From positions 1-64,000 of the forward strand of contig NZ_FOHB01000011.1 of assembly GCF_900111375.1 (NCBI RefSeq): a DNA stretch of 64,000 nt, read 5' to 3'. The position numbers and the translations under genes were made by a program. A model generated the notes under the pieces. That model had not been told where the DNA came from and searched no databases. It worked only from the letters and a program-made list of their open reading frames with translations. The DNA is from Pedococcus cremeus (GTDB taxonomy: Bacteria; Actinomycetota; Actinomycetes; Actinomycetales; Dermatophilaceae). Positions 1-8,436 of this stretch are shown here, in pieces. How positions within the stretch are numbered: position 1 is the stretch's first letter; each line of letters begins with the position of its first letter.

Positions 1-318
1 CGCCGGCTCGCCTGCGAGGCCGACCTGATCCCCGCCGTCCTCGGCACCAACAGCGAGCTGCTCGACGTCGGCCGCCGCAAACGCCTCGTCCCACCCGCCA
101 TCCGGTTGGCCGCCTGGCTGCGCGACCGCGGCTGCACCTGGCCCGGCTGCACCGTGCCCGCGCAGTGGTGCGACGCCCACCACGGCACCCCCTGGTGGCA
201 GGGCGGCCACACGTCGCTGGCCAACACCGCCCTGCTCTGCGGCCGGCACCACACCCTGGTCCACGACCGCGACCTGACCTGCACCATCACCGACACCCAG
301 GTCACCTGGCACCTGTGA
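1..318 (+). CDS. HNH endonuclease, C-terminal part (5' end outside window)
   Basis: The reading frame is open from the first base and ends at TGA 316-318, leaving the last 105 residues of a larger protein. The segment contains a zinc-type HNH core: paired cysteines in RGCTWPGC, the CDAHH motif about ten residues later, a GG-HTS-LAN-LLC stretch, and the closing CGRHH. This order is typical of the DUF222-HNH proteins that occur in many copies in actinomycete genomes. The DUF222 part would lie upstream and is not visible. Function is presumed DNA cleavage, but the cellular role of these proteins is largely unknown. All HNH residues appear intact. The family assignment is firm; the role is inference. 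Confidence 0.85.
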   Translation, partial: RRLACEADLIPAVLGTNSELLDVGRRKRLVPPAIRLAAWLRDRGCTWPGCTVPAQWCDAHHGTPWWQGGHTSLANTALLCGRHHTLVHDRDLTCTITDTQVTWHL

Positions 319-500
319 CGGCCCCGCCCCACACCCCGCCCACTGCCGGCGGGGCCTGCGGCATGTCCGAGGGTCATGGCCACCCCCGGGGAGCACACGC
401 GGCATACCGTGCGTGGAACCATGCTGGGAGCCGCGCACGGTCGGTGCGGAGAGTCCGAAAGGCCCGGGCGCCGACCCAGCCCCGCCGGTACGGTCGGGCC

Positions 501-704
501 ATGCGATACGAGTACAAGGTCGTGCAGCTTCGCGAGGGCCTCATCGGCGGCAAGATGTCGGCGGACAAGCTGGAGAAGGTCCTCAACGAGTGGGCCGCCC
601 AGGGCTGGCACCTGCGGACCATCACCACGGCCGAGGTCAAGGGCCGCGTCGGTCCCGGTGGCACGGAAGGTGTGCTGGTCACGTTCGAGCGCCCGGTGGG
701 CTGA
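501..704 (+). CDS. DUF4177 domain protein
   Basis: This is a 67-residue protein beginning MRYEYKVVQLREGLIGGK, which fits the small DUF4177 family (an N-terminal YEYKVV strand, a helix with LEKVLNEWAAQGW, then a second sheet ending LVTFERP). It has no signal peptide or membrane segment and is probably a small cytoplasmic single-domain protein. ATG 501 is chosen because the family consensus starts there. The stop lies three bases before the aminotransferase start, so the two are probably co-transcribed. No biochemical function is established for the family as far as I know. Confidence 0.8.
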   Translation: MRYEYKVVQLREGLIGGKMSADKLEKVLNEWAAQGWHLRTITTAEVKGRVGPGGTEGVLVTFERPVG

Positions 705-707
705 GTC

Positions 708-1952
708 GTGCCGCACTCGTCGGCCGAGCACATCGAGCTCACCGAGCGGTACGCCGCCCACAACTACCACCCGCTTCCGGTGGTGCTGGAGAGTGGCGAG
801 GGCTGCTGGGTCACCGACGTCGAGGGACGGCGGTACCTCGACTGCCTGGCCGGCTACTCGGCGCTCAACTTCGGCCACTGCCACCCGCGCCTCGTCGCCC
901 GCGCCACCGAGCAGCTGCAGAAGCTCACCCTGACCAGCCGGGCGTTCTACAACGACGAGTTCGGCCCCTTCGCGCGTGACCTCGCAGCGCTGACCGGCAA
1001 GGACATGGTGCTCCCCATGAACACCGGCGCCGAAGCCGTCGAGACGGCGATCAAGGTGAGCCGGCGCTGGGGCTACCAGGTCAAGGGGGTGCCGGCCGGC
1101 CGCGCCAGCATCATCACGATGGACGGCAACTTCCACGGCCGCACCACCACCATCGTCAGCTTCTCGACCGACCACGTCGCGACCGCTGACTACGGGCCGT
1201 TCACGCCGGGCTTCCCGCGGGTGAAGTACGGCGACGTCGACGCCATCGCCAACGCGGTCGACGAGACCACCGTCGCGGTGCTGTTCGAGCCGGTGCAGGG
1301 GGAGGGCGGGGTCATCCTGCCGCCGGACGGGTTCCTGCGCGACCTGCGGGCGCTGTGCCGTGAGCGCGACATCCTCATGGTGGCCGACGAAGTGCAGTCC
1401 GGGCTCGGACGCGCGGGCACCACGTTCGCCTGCGACCGCGAGGGCGTCACCCCCGACATCTACATCCTCGGCAAGGCCCTCGGGGGCGGCCTCTACCCGG
1501 TGTCGGCCATCGCGGCCGACGCCGACATCCTCGGCGTCATCACCCCAGGCAGCCACGGATCGACCTTCGGCGGCAACCCGCTGGCGGCGGCCGTCGGCAG
1601 GGAGGTGATCGCGATGCTGGAGGAGGGGGAGTACCAGCAGCGGGCACAGGTGCTCGGGGCCCGGCTCGAGGCCGGTCTGCGCACCATGGTCGGACAAGGC
1701 GTCGTCGGCATCCGGGTGCGGGGACTGTGGGCCGGGGTCGACCTCGACCCGGGCCTGCTGAGCGGGCGTGAGCTGTGCGAGGGCCTGCTCGAGCGCGGTG
1801 TGCTGGCCAAGGACACGCACGGGTCGACGATCCGCCTGGCGCCGCCGCTCGTCGCCACCGAGGAGGAGATCGACATCCTGCTCGACGCGCTGCGCGACAC
1901 CCTGGACGAGGCCCAGTCCCAGGAGGCCCAGTCCCAGCAGGCCCAGCCCTAG
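708..1952 (+). CDS. rocD: ornithine--oxo-acid aminotransferase
   Basis: This is a 414-residue class III PLP aminotransferase that converts ornithine and 2-oxoglutarate to glutamate semialdehyde and glutamate (arginine/ornithine catabolism, proline link). The substrate and cofactor motifs are intact: NTGAEAVETAIK near residue 105, the VADEVQSGLGR motif with the PLP-contacting Asp, and LGKALGGG with the Schiff-base Lys near residue 256. GTG 708 follows the DUF4177 stop by three bases. Length and start (HIELTERYAAHNYHPLPVV) match the ornithine aminotransferase subgroup better than acetylornithine transaminases. The last 14 residues are a Gln/Ala/Ser-rich tail encoded by a 15-bp tandem repeat, not part of the normal fold. 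Confidence 0.93.
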   Translation: MPHSSAEHIELTERYAAHNYHPLPVVLESGEGCWVTDVEGRRYLDCLAGYSALNFGHCHPRLVARATEQLQKLTLTSRAFYNDEFGPFARDLAALTGKDMVLPMNTGAEAVETAIKVSRRWGYQVKGVPAGRASIITMDGNFHGRTTTIVSFSTDHVATADYGPFTPGFPRVKYGDVDAIANAVDETTVAVLFEPVQGEGGVILPPDGFLRDLRALCRERDILMVADEVQSGLGRAGTTFACDREGVTPDIYILGKALGGGLYPVSAIAADADILGVITPGSHGSTFGGNPLAAAVGREVIAMLEEGEYQQRAQVLGARLEAGLRTMVGQGVVGIRVRGLWAGVDLDPGLLSGRELCEGLLERGVLAKDTHGSTIRLAPPLVATEEEIDILLDALRDTLDEAQSQEAQSQQAQP

Positions 1953-1967
1953 GAGGCCCATTCCACG
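1908..1967 (+). repeat. 15-bp tandem repeat spanning the rocD stop codon
   Basis: There are four consecutive 15-bp units at 1908-1922, 1923-1937, 1938-1952 and 1953-1967. The first two are identical (GAGGCCCAGTCCCAG); the third and fourth are degenerate. The rocD stop TAG (1950-1952) occupies the position that is CAG in units one and two, so termination appears to come from a base change inside the repeat. Confidence 0.9.
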
Positions 1968-2030
1968 GCGTCCGCGAGCTCGAGGGCCGCCGTGCGCATG
2001 GCCGAGAGGCTGCTTCGCAGAGCGTCCCGA

Positions 2031-2036
2031 TACCCT
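2031..2036 (+). promoter_or_regulatory. candidate -10 element, leaderless start
   Basis: TACCCT matches the actinobacterial TANNNT -10 pattern and is followed after exactly seven bases by the GTG start at 2044. There is no Shine-Dalgarno sequence between them, so the mRNA may begin at the start codon. I see no good -35 element. Confidence 0.35.
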
Positions 2037-2043
2037 TTCCGAC

Positions 2044-2409
2044 GTGCTGTTCCCCCTGACCGTGGCCCTCTACGCCGCGTCGGCCGTCCTCGCCGCGATG
2101 GCAGGCTGGTACGCGTGGCGTGACCGGCTCATCGACGACCGGGTACTGCTCGTCGCCGGGCTGCTCGAGGTCGGCCTGCTGGTGCAGGCGGTCGTGGTGC
2201 TGGTCAGCGTCGGGGACGTCGGCGGGGGCGGCGCCGAGAAGGCGACGTACGCGGCATACGGGCTGACCCTGCCCTTCGTCCCGCCGGCGGTCGCGTTCCT
2301 CGCGATCAAGGAGAAGACCCGCTGGGCGATGGGCGTCGTCGCGGCCGGCGCGTTCGCGGTGGCGATCATGACCGGCCGCCTGCAGCAGATCTGGGACCTT
2401 CATGTCTGA
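2044..2409 (+). CDS. small integral membrane protein, unknown function
   Basis: This 121-residue protein starts at GTG 2044 (VLFPLTVALYAASAVLAAM). It has about four hydrophobic segments: 3-22, 33-55, a segment following a Gly-rich loop (GDVGGGGAEK), and a last one ending near TGRLQQIWDLHV. I do not recognise a named family, although similar short four-helix proteins occur next to one another in actinomycetes. Its last eight bases overlap the start of the next membrane protein gene, so the two are probably translated together. The start codon is the first plausible one in the frame after the aminotransferase. Confidence 0.65.
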   Translation: MLFPLTVALYAASAVLAAMAGWYAWRDRLIDDRVLLVAGLLEVGLLVQAVVVLVSVGDVGGGGAEKATYAAYGLTLPFVPPAVAFLAIKEKTRWAMGVVAAGAFAVAIMTGRLQQIWDLHV

Positions 2410-2815
2410 GGAACGGGTGAGCACCCGGTCGGGACCGGGCGTGGTGCTGGTGGCGGTGTATGCCGTGATGGCGCTGGCTGCGACCGGACGGTCGGTCCTC
2501 CAGATCACCGAGTACTTCTCGCGGGCCCCGGTGGCCTACCTGCTCTCCGCGCTGGCGGCGGTGATCTACATCGTGGCCACCGTCGCGCTGGCGCGGGGGA
2601 GCCGCACGTCGTGGCGCGTGGCGCTGGCGGCGATCCTCATCGAGCTGGTCGGGGTGCTCGTCATCGGTCTCGTCTCCTACTTGGTGCCCGAGGCCTTCCC
2701 CGACAAGACGGTGTGGTCGCACTTCGGGTCCGGCTACGGCTACGTGCCGCTCGTGCTGCCGGTGCTCGGTCTGCTCTGGCTGCGCCGCACCCGCACCACC
2801 GCTCAGCGCCGGTAG
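2402..2815 (+). CDS. integral membrane protein, unknown function
   Basis: This 137-residue protein has four predicted membrane helices (about 14-33, 44-64, 73-98 and 109-126) and basic ends. ATG 2402 overlaps the end of the upstream membrane protein gene by eight bases, indicating a two-gene operon. The loop EAFPDKTVWSHFGSGYGYVPLVLP between helices three and four is conserved-looking and aromatic-rich. No catalytic motif is visible. It runs convergently into the GH16-like gene and the two coding ends overlap by 13 bases. I have no functional assignment. Confidence 0.7.
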   Translation: MSEERVSTRSGPGVVLVAVYAVMALAATGRSVLQITEYFSRAPVAYLLSALAAVIYIVATVALARGSRTSWRVALAAILIELVGVLVIGLVSYLVPEAFPDKTVWSHFGSGYGYVPLVLPVLGLLWLRRTRTTAQRR

Positions 2816-3600
2816 CAGCGGACCCAGTCGACGGCGAGCAGGGGCACGACCTCCTCGTCGTCACCGGTGGACCAGTCGGGAAAGTCGAAGACGGCCACCA
2901 TCGCCTGCATCGGGTAGGTCGGCGGTCCCTGGCAGGTGCGCACCAGCGTGCCGTCAACGAGGAAGTCGACCCGGTCGGGCAGCCAGTCGACGGCGTAGGT
3001 GTGGAACTCGGCGACGTCGAGCGGCAGGCGCACCGCGGCGAAGTCCTCCCGCACCTGCGGGTCGCGGAAGGAATGCAGGCCGGTGCCGACGGCGGTCGAG
3101 CCGTCGGGTCGGACGGCGTTGCCGAACACCTCGACCACGCAGATCTCCGCCGACTGCTCCGGCACCTGCTCCAGACCCACCAGCCAGAAGGAGACCATCG
3201 ATCGGGGCGTCACCTCGCCGCGCAGGCGGACCTCGAGCAGCCCACCCCTGGGCGTCCAACCCCAGAACGGCGCCTGCTGCTCCCGGACCGTCAGGCCGGT
3301 TCGGTAGGGCTGTTGACCGGAGGTGCTGCCCACGGGTCCGGACGCGTTGCCGGACTGCACGCCCGAGACCCGGAGCGGGGGACGGTGGTCGGGGCCGCAC
3401 CACAGCCCCTGCTGCGGTGGGATGGTCAGGACGAGGCAGGAGTCGCGCACCTCGTAGGTCGCGGCGGATGCCGCGAGGGAGCTCCATGCCGGCAGGTAGT
3501 GCGGCAGCCAGACCCCGCGATCGAGGTCCGGCCGGTCGAACTCGTCGGCGAAGACCCTCTCGAGCCCCTCGGTGGGCGGCGTGGACGCCATGCCGACCAT
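2803..3600 (-). CDS. glycoside hydrolase family 16-like protein
   Basis: This 265-residue protein has the concanavalin-like jelly-roll features of GH16: FADEFDRPDLDRGVW near the N-terminus, WTPRGGLLEVRLR in the middle, and the sugar-binding strands EFHTYAVDWLPDRVDFLVDG near the end. The canonical catalytic signature ExDxxE appears here as AEICVVEVFG, so the two glutamates are present but the intervening Asp is Cys. No secretion signal is visible, unusual for a polysaccharide hydrolase. From memory, a subgroup of actinobacterial cytoplasmic GH16-like proteins carries the same EIC change; whether they are active is unclear to me. It overlaps the convergent membrane protein gene by 13 bases. Confidence 0.75.
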   Translation of the reverse strand: MVGMASTPPTEGLERVFADEFDRPDLDRGVWLPHYLPAWSSLAASAATYEVRDSCLVLTIPPQQGLWCGPDHRPPLRVSGVQSGNASGPVGSTSGQQPYRTGLTVREQQAPFWGWTPRGGLLEVRLRGEVTPRSMVSFWLVGLEQVPEQSAEICVVEVFGNAVRPDGSTAVGTGLHSFRDPQVREDFAAVRLPLDVAEFHTYAVDWLPDRVDFLVDGTLVRTCQGPPTYPMQAMVAVFDFPDWSTGDDEEVVPLLAVDWVRCYRR

Positions 3601-3625
3601 GGTGCGGCCGCCGTGCCCCTGGTGC

Positions 3626-3940
3626 CTAGGCGGACCGGGCTCGCTCGATCCGCTCGAGCAGCCGGACCGTCACGGTGTCACCGGCCTCCTTGCCGATGGC
3701 ACGGCGCACCGCCGTCTTGACGGGCAGCTTGTGGTTGCCGTCGCCGAGGGCCATGAAGGAGCTCTCGAACGGCTGGCCGTCGACCGTGCCGCGGACCCTG
3801 ACCAGGCCGCGGGTGCCGAAGTAGCTGGCCGACTCGGGCCAGACCACATAGGTCCAGCCGCCGGTGGCCGAACTCTTCTCCAGGGTGGCAGTGAACTCGA
3901 TGTCCATGCCGTCAAGACCGTTCCTGGACGGCGAACTCAT
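3626..3940 (-). CDS. DUF1905 domain protein
   Basis: This 104-residue protein has the DUF1905 beta-barrel pattern: [20 protein letters not shown], then a Gly-rich strand, and [25 protein letters not shown] near the end. ATG 3940 is preceded by GGAGG eight bases upstream (minus strand), which supports it over the in-frame ATG at 3907. It is 37 bases downstream of the deazaflavin oxidoreductase gene on the same strand, so a short operon is likely. The function of DUF1905 proteins is not settled; many sit with stress-related or YdeI-type genes. Confidence 0.8.
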   Translation of the reverse strand: MSSPSRNGLDGMDIEFTATLEKSSATGGWTYVVWPESASYFGTRGLVRVRGTVDGQPFESSFMALGDGNHKLPVKTAVRRAIGKEAGDTVTVRLLERIERARSA

Positions 3941-3977
3941 CGCGCAGCCCTCCGCCCTTGCGGGTCAGTCCCGGTGG

Positions 3978-4430
3978 TCAGTCCTCATCGGAGCTCTCGT
4001 CGTGGGGCTCGAGCAGGAGCACGGGGATCACCCGGTCGGTCTTCTCCTGGTACTCCGCGTAGGGCGGGAACGCCTCGACGCAGCGCTCCCACCACTCCTC
4101 GCGCTCGGCGCCGTCGATCTCCCGCGCTCTCGCCGTCCAGGTGCTGGTGTCGTCCTGGAGGTCGATCACCGGGTTCTTGCGCAGGTTCGCGTACCACTTC
4201 GGGTGCTCGGGGGCGCCGCCCTGGCTGGCCACGGCGGCATACACGCCGTGGTGCTCCACGCGCATGAGCGGCACCTTGCGCACCTTGCCGGAGAGGCCGT
4301 GCAGGGTGAGGAGCACGACCGGGCGGTCCATGATCTGCACCGCCCGCGTGGTGCCCGACTCCTCGATGGCCTCGACCTGCTCGCGGACCCACGCGCGCGG
4401 GCTCGGGACGTACTCACCCTGGATCGTCAT
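3978..4430 (-). CDS. F420 (deazaflavin)-dependent nitroreductase-family oxidoreductase
   Basis: This 150-residue protein of the Ddn-like split-barrel family uses reduced F420 as hydride donor. The core motif spans SGKVRKVPLMRVEHHGVYAAV (about 61-81), then GGAPEHPKWYANLRKNP, both typical of this family's cofactor-binding face. The start MTIQGEYVPSP is chosen because these proteins begin a few residues before the helix RAWVREQVEAIEESG. The C-terminus is acidic (EPHDESSDED). It implies that the host makes coenzyme F420, consistent with an actinomycete. The natural substrate cannot be read from sequence. Confidence 0.85.
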   Translation of the reverse strand: MTIQGEYVPSPRAWVREQVEAIEESGTTRAVQIMDRPVVLLTLHGLSGKVRKVPLMRVEHHGVYAAVASQGGAPEHPKWYANLRKNPVIDLQDDTSTWTARAREIDGAEREEWWERCVEAFPPYAEYQEKTDRVIPVLLLEPHDESSDED

Positions 4431-4482
4431 GTCACCATCAAAACAGGGGCTGGATGCAGCCGCTCGACGGGTCCTGGTGCCA

Positions 4483-5820
4483 CTAGCGGACCGGGGTCTG
4501 GAGCCGGAACAGCCGCCACACCCCCGGGACGCCCTTGAGCTGGTGCTCACCGCACTCGGTGAACCGCAGACCGGCGCCGGCGAGCATGGTGCGCACCGTG
4601 TCGGTGACCAGCACGTCACCGGGGCCGGCCGAGGATGCCACGCGAGCCGCGATGTGGACGGTCACCCCCATGACGTCGTCGTCGCGGACCAGGATCTCCC
4701 CGGCGTGCACTCCTGCCCGGACCTGAAGGCCGTATGCCGGTGCGTCGGTGACGATCTCCGAGCCGCACCGCAAGGCCGCGGACGGCACCGGGAAGGTGGC
4801 GAGGAACCCGTCGCCCGTGGTGTCGACCTCGTGGCCGCCGAAGCGGTCGATCGACCGGCGGACCGCTGCACGGTGTGCCGACAGCAGGTGCCCCCAGCTG
4901 ACGTCGCCCGTCCGGGCCAGCTCCTGGGTCGAGCCCACCACGTCGGTGAAGAGGAGGGCGGCGACCTGTGTCGCGGCACTGCTGAGGTTTCGCGTGCCGG
5001 TGAGGTGTTCCTCGGTCTCGTCGATCACCTCGTCGGTCGGCACGATGCTGGTCAGCGGCAGACGGGCGTGGACGATCTTCAGGGTCGCGTTGGCGAGCTG
5101 GCTCGCGAGCCACTCGATGGACTCCTGGGTCACGAGCGGGAAGTCGCTGTCGTGCAGCAGGAGCACTGGGGCCCGAACGTGTGCGAGGTGCGGTCGCAGG
5201 TCCACCCGGGTGTAGGCCTCGAGCAGACGGACGGCGGCGGTAGGGGTCGCCGAAGCCGACTCGTAGCGGCTCCACCAGTCGAGCACACGCGGGTTGGCGG
5301 CGAGCTCCGGTGCGAGACGCTGCAGCATGACCGCCTGTCCCCACCCGCCGGCGGCCAGCACCTCGGTGGTGGCGGATACATCCGGTCGTGACCAGCCCGT
5401 CACGCCGTCCTCACCCGGCTGCCCCGTCGCGGTGACCTCGCCGGCCACCACCATCTCGACACGGTCGGGGTGACGAGCCGCGGTGGCGAGCGCGGCAGCT
5501 CCGGCGTCCAGCCAGCCGATGAGGACGGCCCGCTCGCTGCCCGCAGCGTCCATGACCGCCACGATGTCGTCGCTCGCCTGCTCGAGCGAGAGGCTCTCGG
5601 TGCTGCGCTCGGACAACCCGCTGCCCCGCTTGTCGAAGGTGATCAGGCGGCCGAGTGAGGACAGGCGTTCCAACAGGAGCGCGTGCTCCGGGTGCTCCCA
5701 GAAGACGTCCAGGTTGGAGGCGAAGGCAGGGGAGAACACCAGGTCCCTGGGCCCCTGGCCGCACACCTTGTACGCGAGGTCACCGGTGGCGGTGGGCGCG
5801 TACTGGGTCCGTGGGATCAC
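4483..5820 (-). CDS. alpha/beta-hydrolase-like domain fused to class III adenylate/guanylate cyclase
   Basis: This 445-residue protein has two domains. Residues 1-265 follow the alpha/beta hydrolase fold ([12 protein letters not shown] at 61-72), but the nucleophile elbow reads IGWLDAG with Leu104 where Ser is expected, and the C-terminal His is also missing (LPLTSIVP at 254-261). Residues 285-445 are a class III cyclase domain: [10 protein letters not shown] with metal Asp293, [10 protein letters not shown] with Asp337, and VHIAARV, where the usual transition-state Asn is His. GTG 5820 has AGGAGG just upstream. The hydrolase half therefore looks like a ligand-sensing pseudo-enzyme controlling a cyclic nucleotide cyclase, but activity is uncertain given the Asn-to-His change, which I believe recurs in actinobacterial relatives. 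Confidence 0.85.
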   Translation of the reverse strand: MIPRTQYAPTATGDLAYKVCGQGPRDLVFSPAFASNLDVFWEHPEHALLLERLSSLGRLITFDKRGSGLSERSTESLSLEQASDDIVAVMDAAGSERAVLIGWLDAGAAALATAARHPDRVEMVVAGEVTATGQPGEDGVTGWSRPDVSATTEVLAAGGWGQAVMLQRLAPELAANPRVLDWWSRYESASATPTAAVRLLEAYTRVDLRPHLAHVRAPVLLLHDSDFPLVTQESIEWLASQLANATLKIVHARLPLTSIVPTDEVIDETEEHLTGTRNLSSAATQVAALLFTDVVGSTQELARTGDVSWGHLLSAHRAAVRRSIDRFGGHEVDTTGDGFLATFPVPSAALRCGSEIVTDAPAYGLQVRAGVHAGEILVRDDDVMGVTVHIAARVASSAGPGDVLVTDTVRTMLAGAGLRFTECGEHQLKGVPGVWRLFRLQTPVR

Positions 5821-6042
5821 CGGTCCTCCTTGCCTGTCACGCGGTACCGCTCACTATGGCGCGTGCTGCATCGGGCGACCAGATGTCTCGACAGGAAGCG
5901 GCATGCTCGGAGAAGCGGAGGGGAACGAATGTGGACGGGTCGGAAGTCCTGTGGTCACCAGCGGCAAGCACTGACAGGGTGGTCCCTGCACGGCATACGG
6001 CATCGCGTGCTCGCGCGGTGCCCGGGGTGTGAGGAGTGTTGG
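5821..6042. promoter_or_regulatory. divergent intergenic region, cyclase fusion and phosphoketolase
   Basis: This 222-bp stretch between divergently transcribed genes should hold promoters for both. It contains CTGACA (5971-5976) followed after 17 bases by a weak CATACG, and a small perfect inverted repeat CAGGG-TGGT-CCCTG (5975-5988) that overlaps it and could be an operator. GAGGAG lies upstream of the phosphoketolase ATG. None of this is strong. Confidence 0.3.
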
Positions 6043-8436
6043 ATGCGCAGGGTGACGGCAGGCGAGCACGGGCAGGTCCTCGACGAGCAGGCGCTGGCGG
6101 GGGTCGACGCGTACTTCCGCGCGACCAACTACCTGTCCGTGGGGCAGATCTACCTGATGGACAACCCGCTGCTCAAGGAGCCGCTCGCGGCCGAGCACAT
6201 CAAGCCGCGGCTGCTGGGGCACTGGGGCACCACCCCCGGTCTGAACCTCATCTACGCGCACTGCAACCGGGTGATTCGCGAGCGCGACCTCGACATGATC
6301 TACATCATCGGCCCGGGGCACGGCGGCCCGGCCATCGCGTCGAACGCCTGGCTGGAGGGCAGCTACAGCGACGCCTACCCCTCGATCCGACGGGACGCAG
6401 GCGGGATGCAGCGGCTGTTCCGGCAGTTCTCCTTCCCCGGCGGAATCCCGAGCCACGTGGCACCCGAGCTGCCGGGGTCGATCCACGAGGGCGGTGAGCT
6501 CGGCTACTCGCTGGCGCACGCGTTCGGTGCGGCCTTCGACAACCCCGACCTGGTCGTGACGTGCGTCGTCGGTGACGGTGAGGCCGAGACGGGCGCGCTC
6601 GCGACGTCATGGCAGTCGACCCGTTTCCTCGACGCGTCGCGCGACGGTGCCGTGCTGCCGATCCTGCACCTCAACGGCTACAAGATCGCCAATCCCACGG
6701 TGCTGTCGCGGATCGGGGACGAGGCGCTCGAGAAGCTGCTCCAGGGCTGCGGGTGGAAGCCGTACCTCGTGGAGGGCGACGAGCCCGAACTGGTGCACCA
6801 GGCGATGGCCGCGACCCTCGACAGGGTGCTCGACGAGATCAAGGGCATCCAGGCGCAGGCCCGCGCGGAGTCAGGGGCACCGTCTCCGGGTGAGCCCGAG
6901 GTGCTGTGGCCGATGATCGTGCTGAAGACGCCGAAGGGCTGGACCGGCCCCGACAAGGTCGATGGTGTGCAGGTGCAGGGCACCTGGCGCGCCCACCAGG
7001 TGCCGTTGGCGTCGGTGCGCGGGAACGTCGAGCACACGGCGGTGCTCGAGCAGTGGCTGCGCAGCTACCGCCCGGAGGAGCTGTTCGACGAGCAGGGCCG
7101 GCCCGTCGAGCTGCTGCAGGAGTGGGCGCCGAAATGGGACCGCCGGATGGGCGCGAACCCGCACGCCAACGGCGGTCGCCTGATGGTCGACCTCGACCTG
7201 CCGGACTTCCGCGACTTCGGGGTCGAGGTGCCGCGCCCGGGTGGAAGCGTGGCCGAGGCGACCCGTGTCATGGGCGGCTTCGTGGCCGAGGTCATGCGGC
7301 GGAACATGCACAACTTCCGGCTGTTCGGGCCGGACGAGACCGCATCGAACCGGCTGGCCGCGGTCTTCGAGGTGACCAACAAGACCTGGAACGCACAGGT
7401 GCTGCCGACCGACGAGCACCTCGCGCCCGACGGCCGCGTCATGGAGGTGCTGTCGGAGCACCTGTGCCAGGGCTGGCTCGAGGGCTACCTGCTGACCGGT
7501 CGGCACGGCCTGTTCAGCTGCTACGAGGCGTTCATCCACATCATCGACTCGATGTTCAACCAGCACGCCAAGTGGCTCAAGGTCACGCGCAACATCGAGT
7601 GGCGTGCTTCCATCCCGTCGCTCAACTACCTGCTCACCTCGCACGTGTGGCGCCAGGACCACAACGGGTTCTCGCACCAGGACCCCGGGTTCATCGACCA
7701 CGTGGTGAACAAGAAGGCCGAGGTCATCCGGGTCTACCTCCCGCCGGACGGGAACTGCCTGCTCTCGGTGGCCGACCACTGCCTGCGCAGCCGCGACTAC
7801 GTCAACGTGGTCGTGGCCGGCAAGCAGTTGCAGCCGAACTGGCTCACGGTCGACGAGGCGGCGGCCCACTGCGCGCGCGGCCTCGGCGTGTGGGAGTGGG
7901 CGAGCAACGACGACGGCGATCCCGACGTGGTGCTCGGGTGCGCCGGAGACGTGCCGACGCTGGAGGTGCTGGCCGCGGCCGACCTGCTGCGCCAGTACCT
8001 GCCTGACCTGAAGGTCCGTGTGGTGAATGTCGTGGACCTCATGAAGCTGCAGTCGGCGAGCGAGCACCCGCACGGGCTGCCGGACGCCGAGTTCGACGCG
8101 ATCTTCACCCCCGACAAGCCCATCATCTTCGCCTACCACGGGTACCCGTGGCTCATCCACCGCCTGACCTACCGGCGGACCAACCACGACAACGTGCACG
8201 CGCGCGGCTACAAGGAGGAGGGCACCACGACGACGCCCTTTGACATGGTCGTCATGAACGACATGGACCGCTACAAGCTGGTCATGGACGTCATCGACCG
8301 GGTGCCCGGACTGGCGACCAAGGCCGCGGTGGTGCGCCAGCAGATGGTCGACAAGCGGGCCGTCCACCACCGGTACGTGCGCGAGCACGGCGAGGACATG
8401 CCGGAGGTGCGCGACTGGACGTGGCCGGAGTCATGA
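6043..8436 (+). CDS. xfp: phosphoketolase (xylulose 5-phosphate/fructose 6-phosphate)
   Basis: This 797-residue TPP enzyme cleaves xylulose 5-P (and often fructose 6-P) with phosphate to acetyl-phosphate plus glyceraldehyde 3-P (or erythrose 4-P). Family signatures are present: [16 protein letters not shown] near 24-39, [10 protein letters not shown], the [10 protein letters not shown] motif near 88-98, the TPP-binding [10 protein letters not shown] near 175-184, and SHQDPGF in the second half. The length equals that of typical XFP. ATG 6043 with GAGGAG about eight bases upstream is preferred to earlier in-frame starts. The stop overlaps the acetate kinase start (ATGA), so the two enzymes form a direct acetyl-phosphate to acetate plus ATP route. 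Confidence 0.95.
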   Translation: MRRVTAGEHGQVLDEQALAGVDAYFRATNYLSVGQIYLMDNPLLKEPLAAEHIKPRLLGHWGTTPGLNLIYAHCNRVIRERDLDMIYIIGPGHGGPAIASNAWLEGSYSDAYPSIRRDAGGMQRLFRQFSFPGGIPSHVAPELPGSIHEGGELGYSLAHAFGAAFDNPDLVVTCVVGDGEAETGALATSWQSTRFLDASRDGAVLPILHLNGYKIANPTVLSRIGDEALEKLLQGCGWKPYLVEGDEPELVHQAMAATLDRVLDEIKGIQAQARAESGAPSPGEPEVLWPMIVLKTPKGWTGPDKVDGVQVQGTWRAHQVPLASVRGNVEHTAVLEQWLRSYRPEELFDEQGRPVELLQEWAPKWDRRMGANPHANGGRLMVDLDLPDFRDFGVEVPRPGGSVAEATRVMGGFVAEVMRRNMHNFRLFGPDETASNRLAAVFEVTNKTWNAQVLPTDEHLAPDGRVMEVLSEHLCQGWLEGYLLTGRHGLFSCYEAFIHIIDSMFNQHAKWLKVTRNIEWRASIPSLNYLLTSHVWRQDHNGFSHQDPGFIDHVVNKKAEVIRVYLPPDGNCLLSVADHCLRSRDYVNVVVAGKQLQPNWLTVDEAAAHCARGLGVWEWASNDDGDPDVVLGCAGDVPTLEVLAAADLLRQYLPDLKVRVVNVVDLMKLQSASEHPHGLPDAEFDAIFTPDKPIIFAYHGYPWLIHRLTYRRTNHDNVHARGYKEEGTTTTPFDMVVMNDMDRYKLVMDVIDRVPGLATKAAVVRQQMVDKRAVHHRYVREHGEDMPEVRDWTWPES

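Noticed and set aside
1-318. HNH endonuclease as evidence of a mobile element or homing intron
   Set aside because: DUF222-type HNH genes are scattered in many copies across actinomycete chromosomes, and there are no repeats, integrase or intron features next to it.
6871-8388. 505-codon open frame on the minus strand, opposite phosphoketolase
   Set aside because: It is a shadow of the plus-strand gene: codon third positions of the phosphoketolase create it, it has no family motif, and the plus-strand protein is unmistakable.
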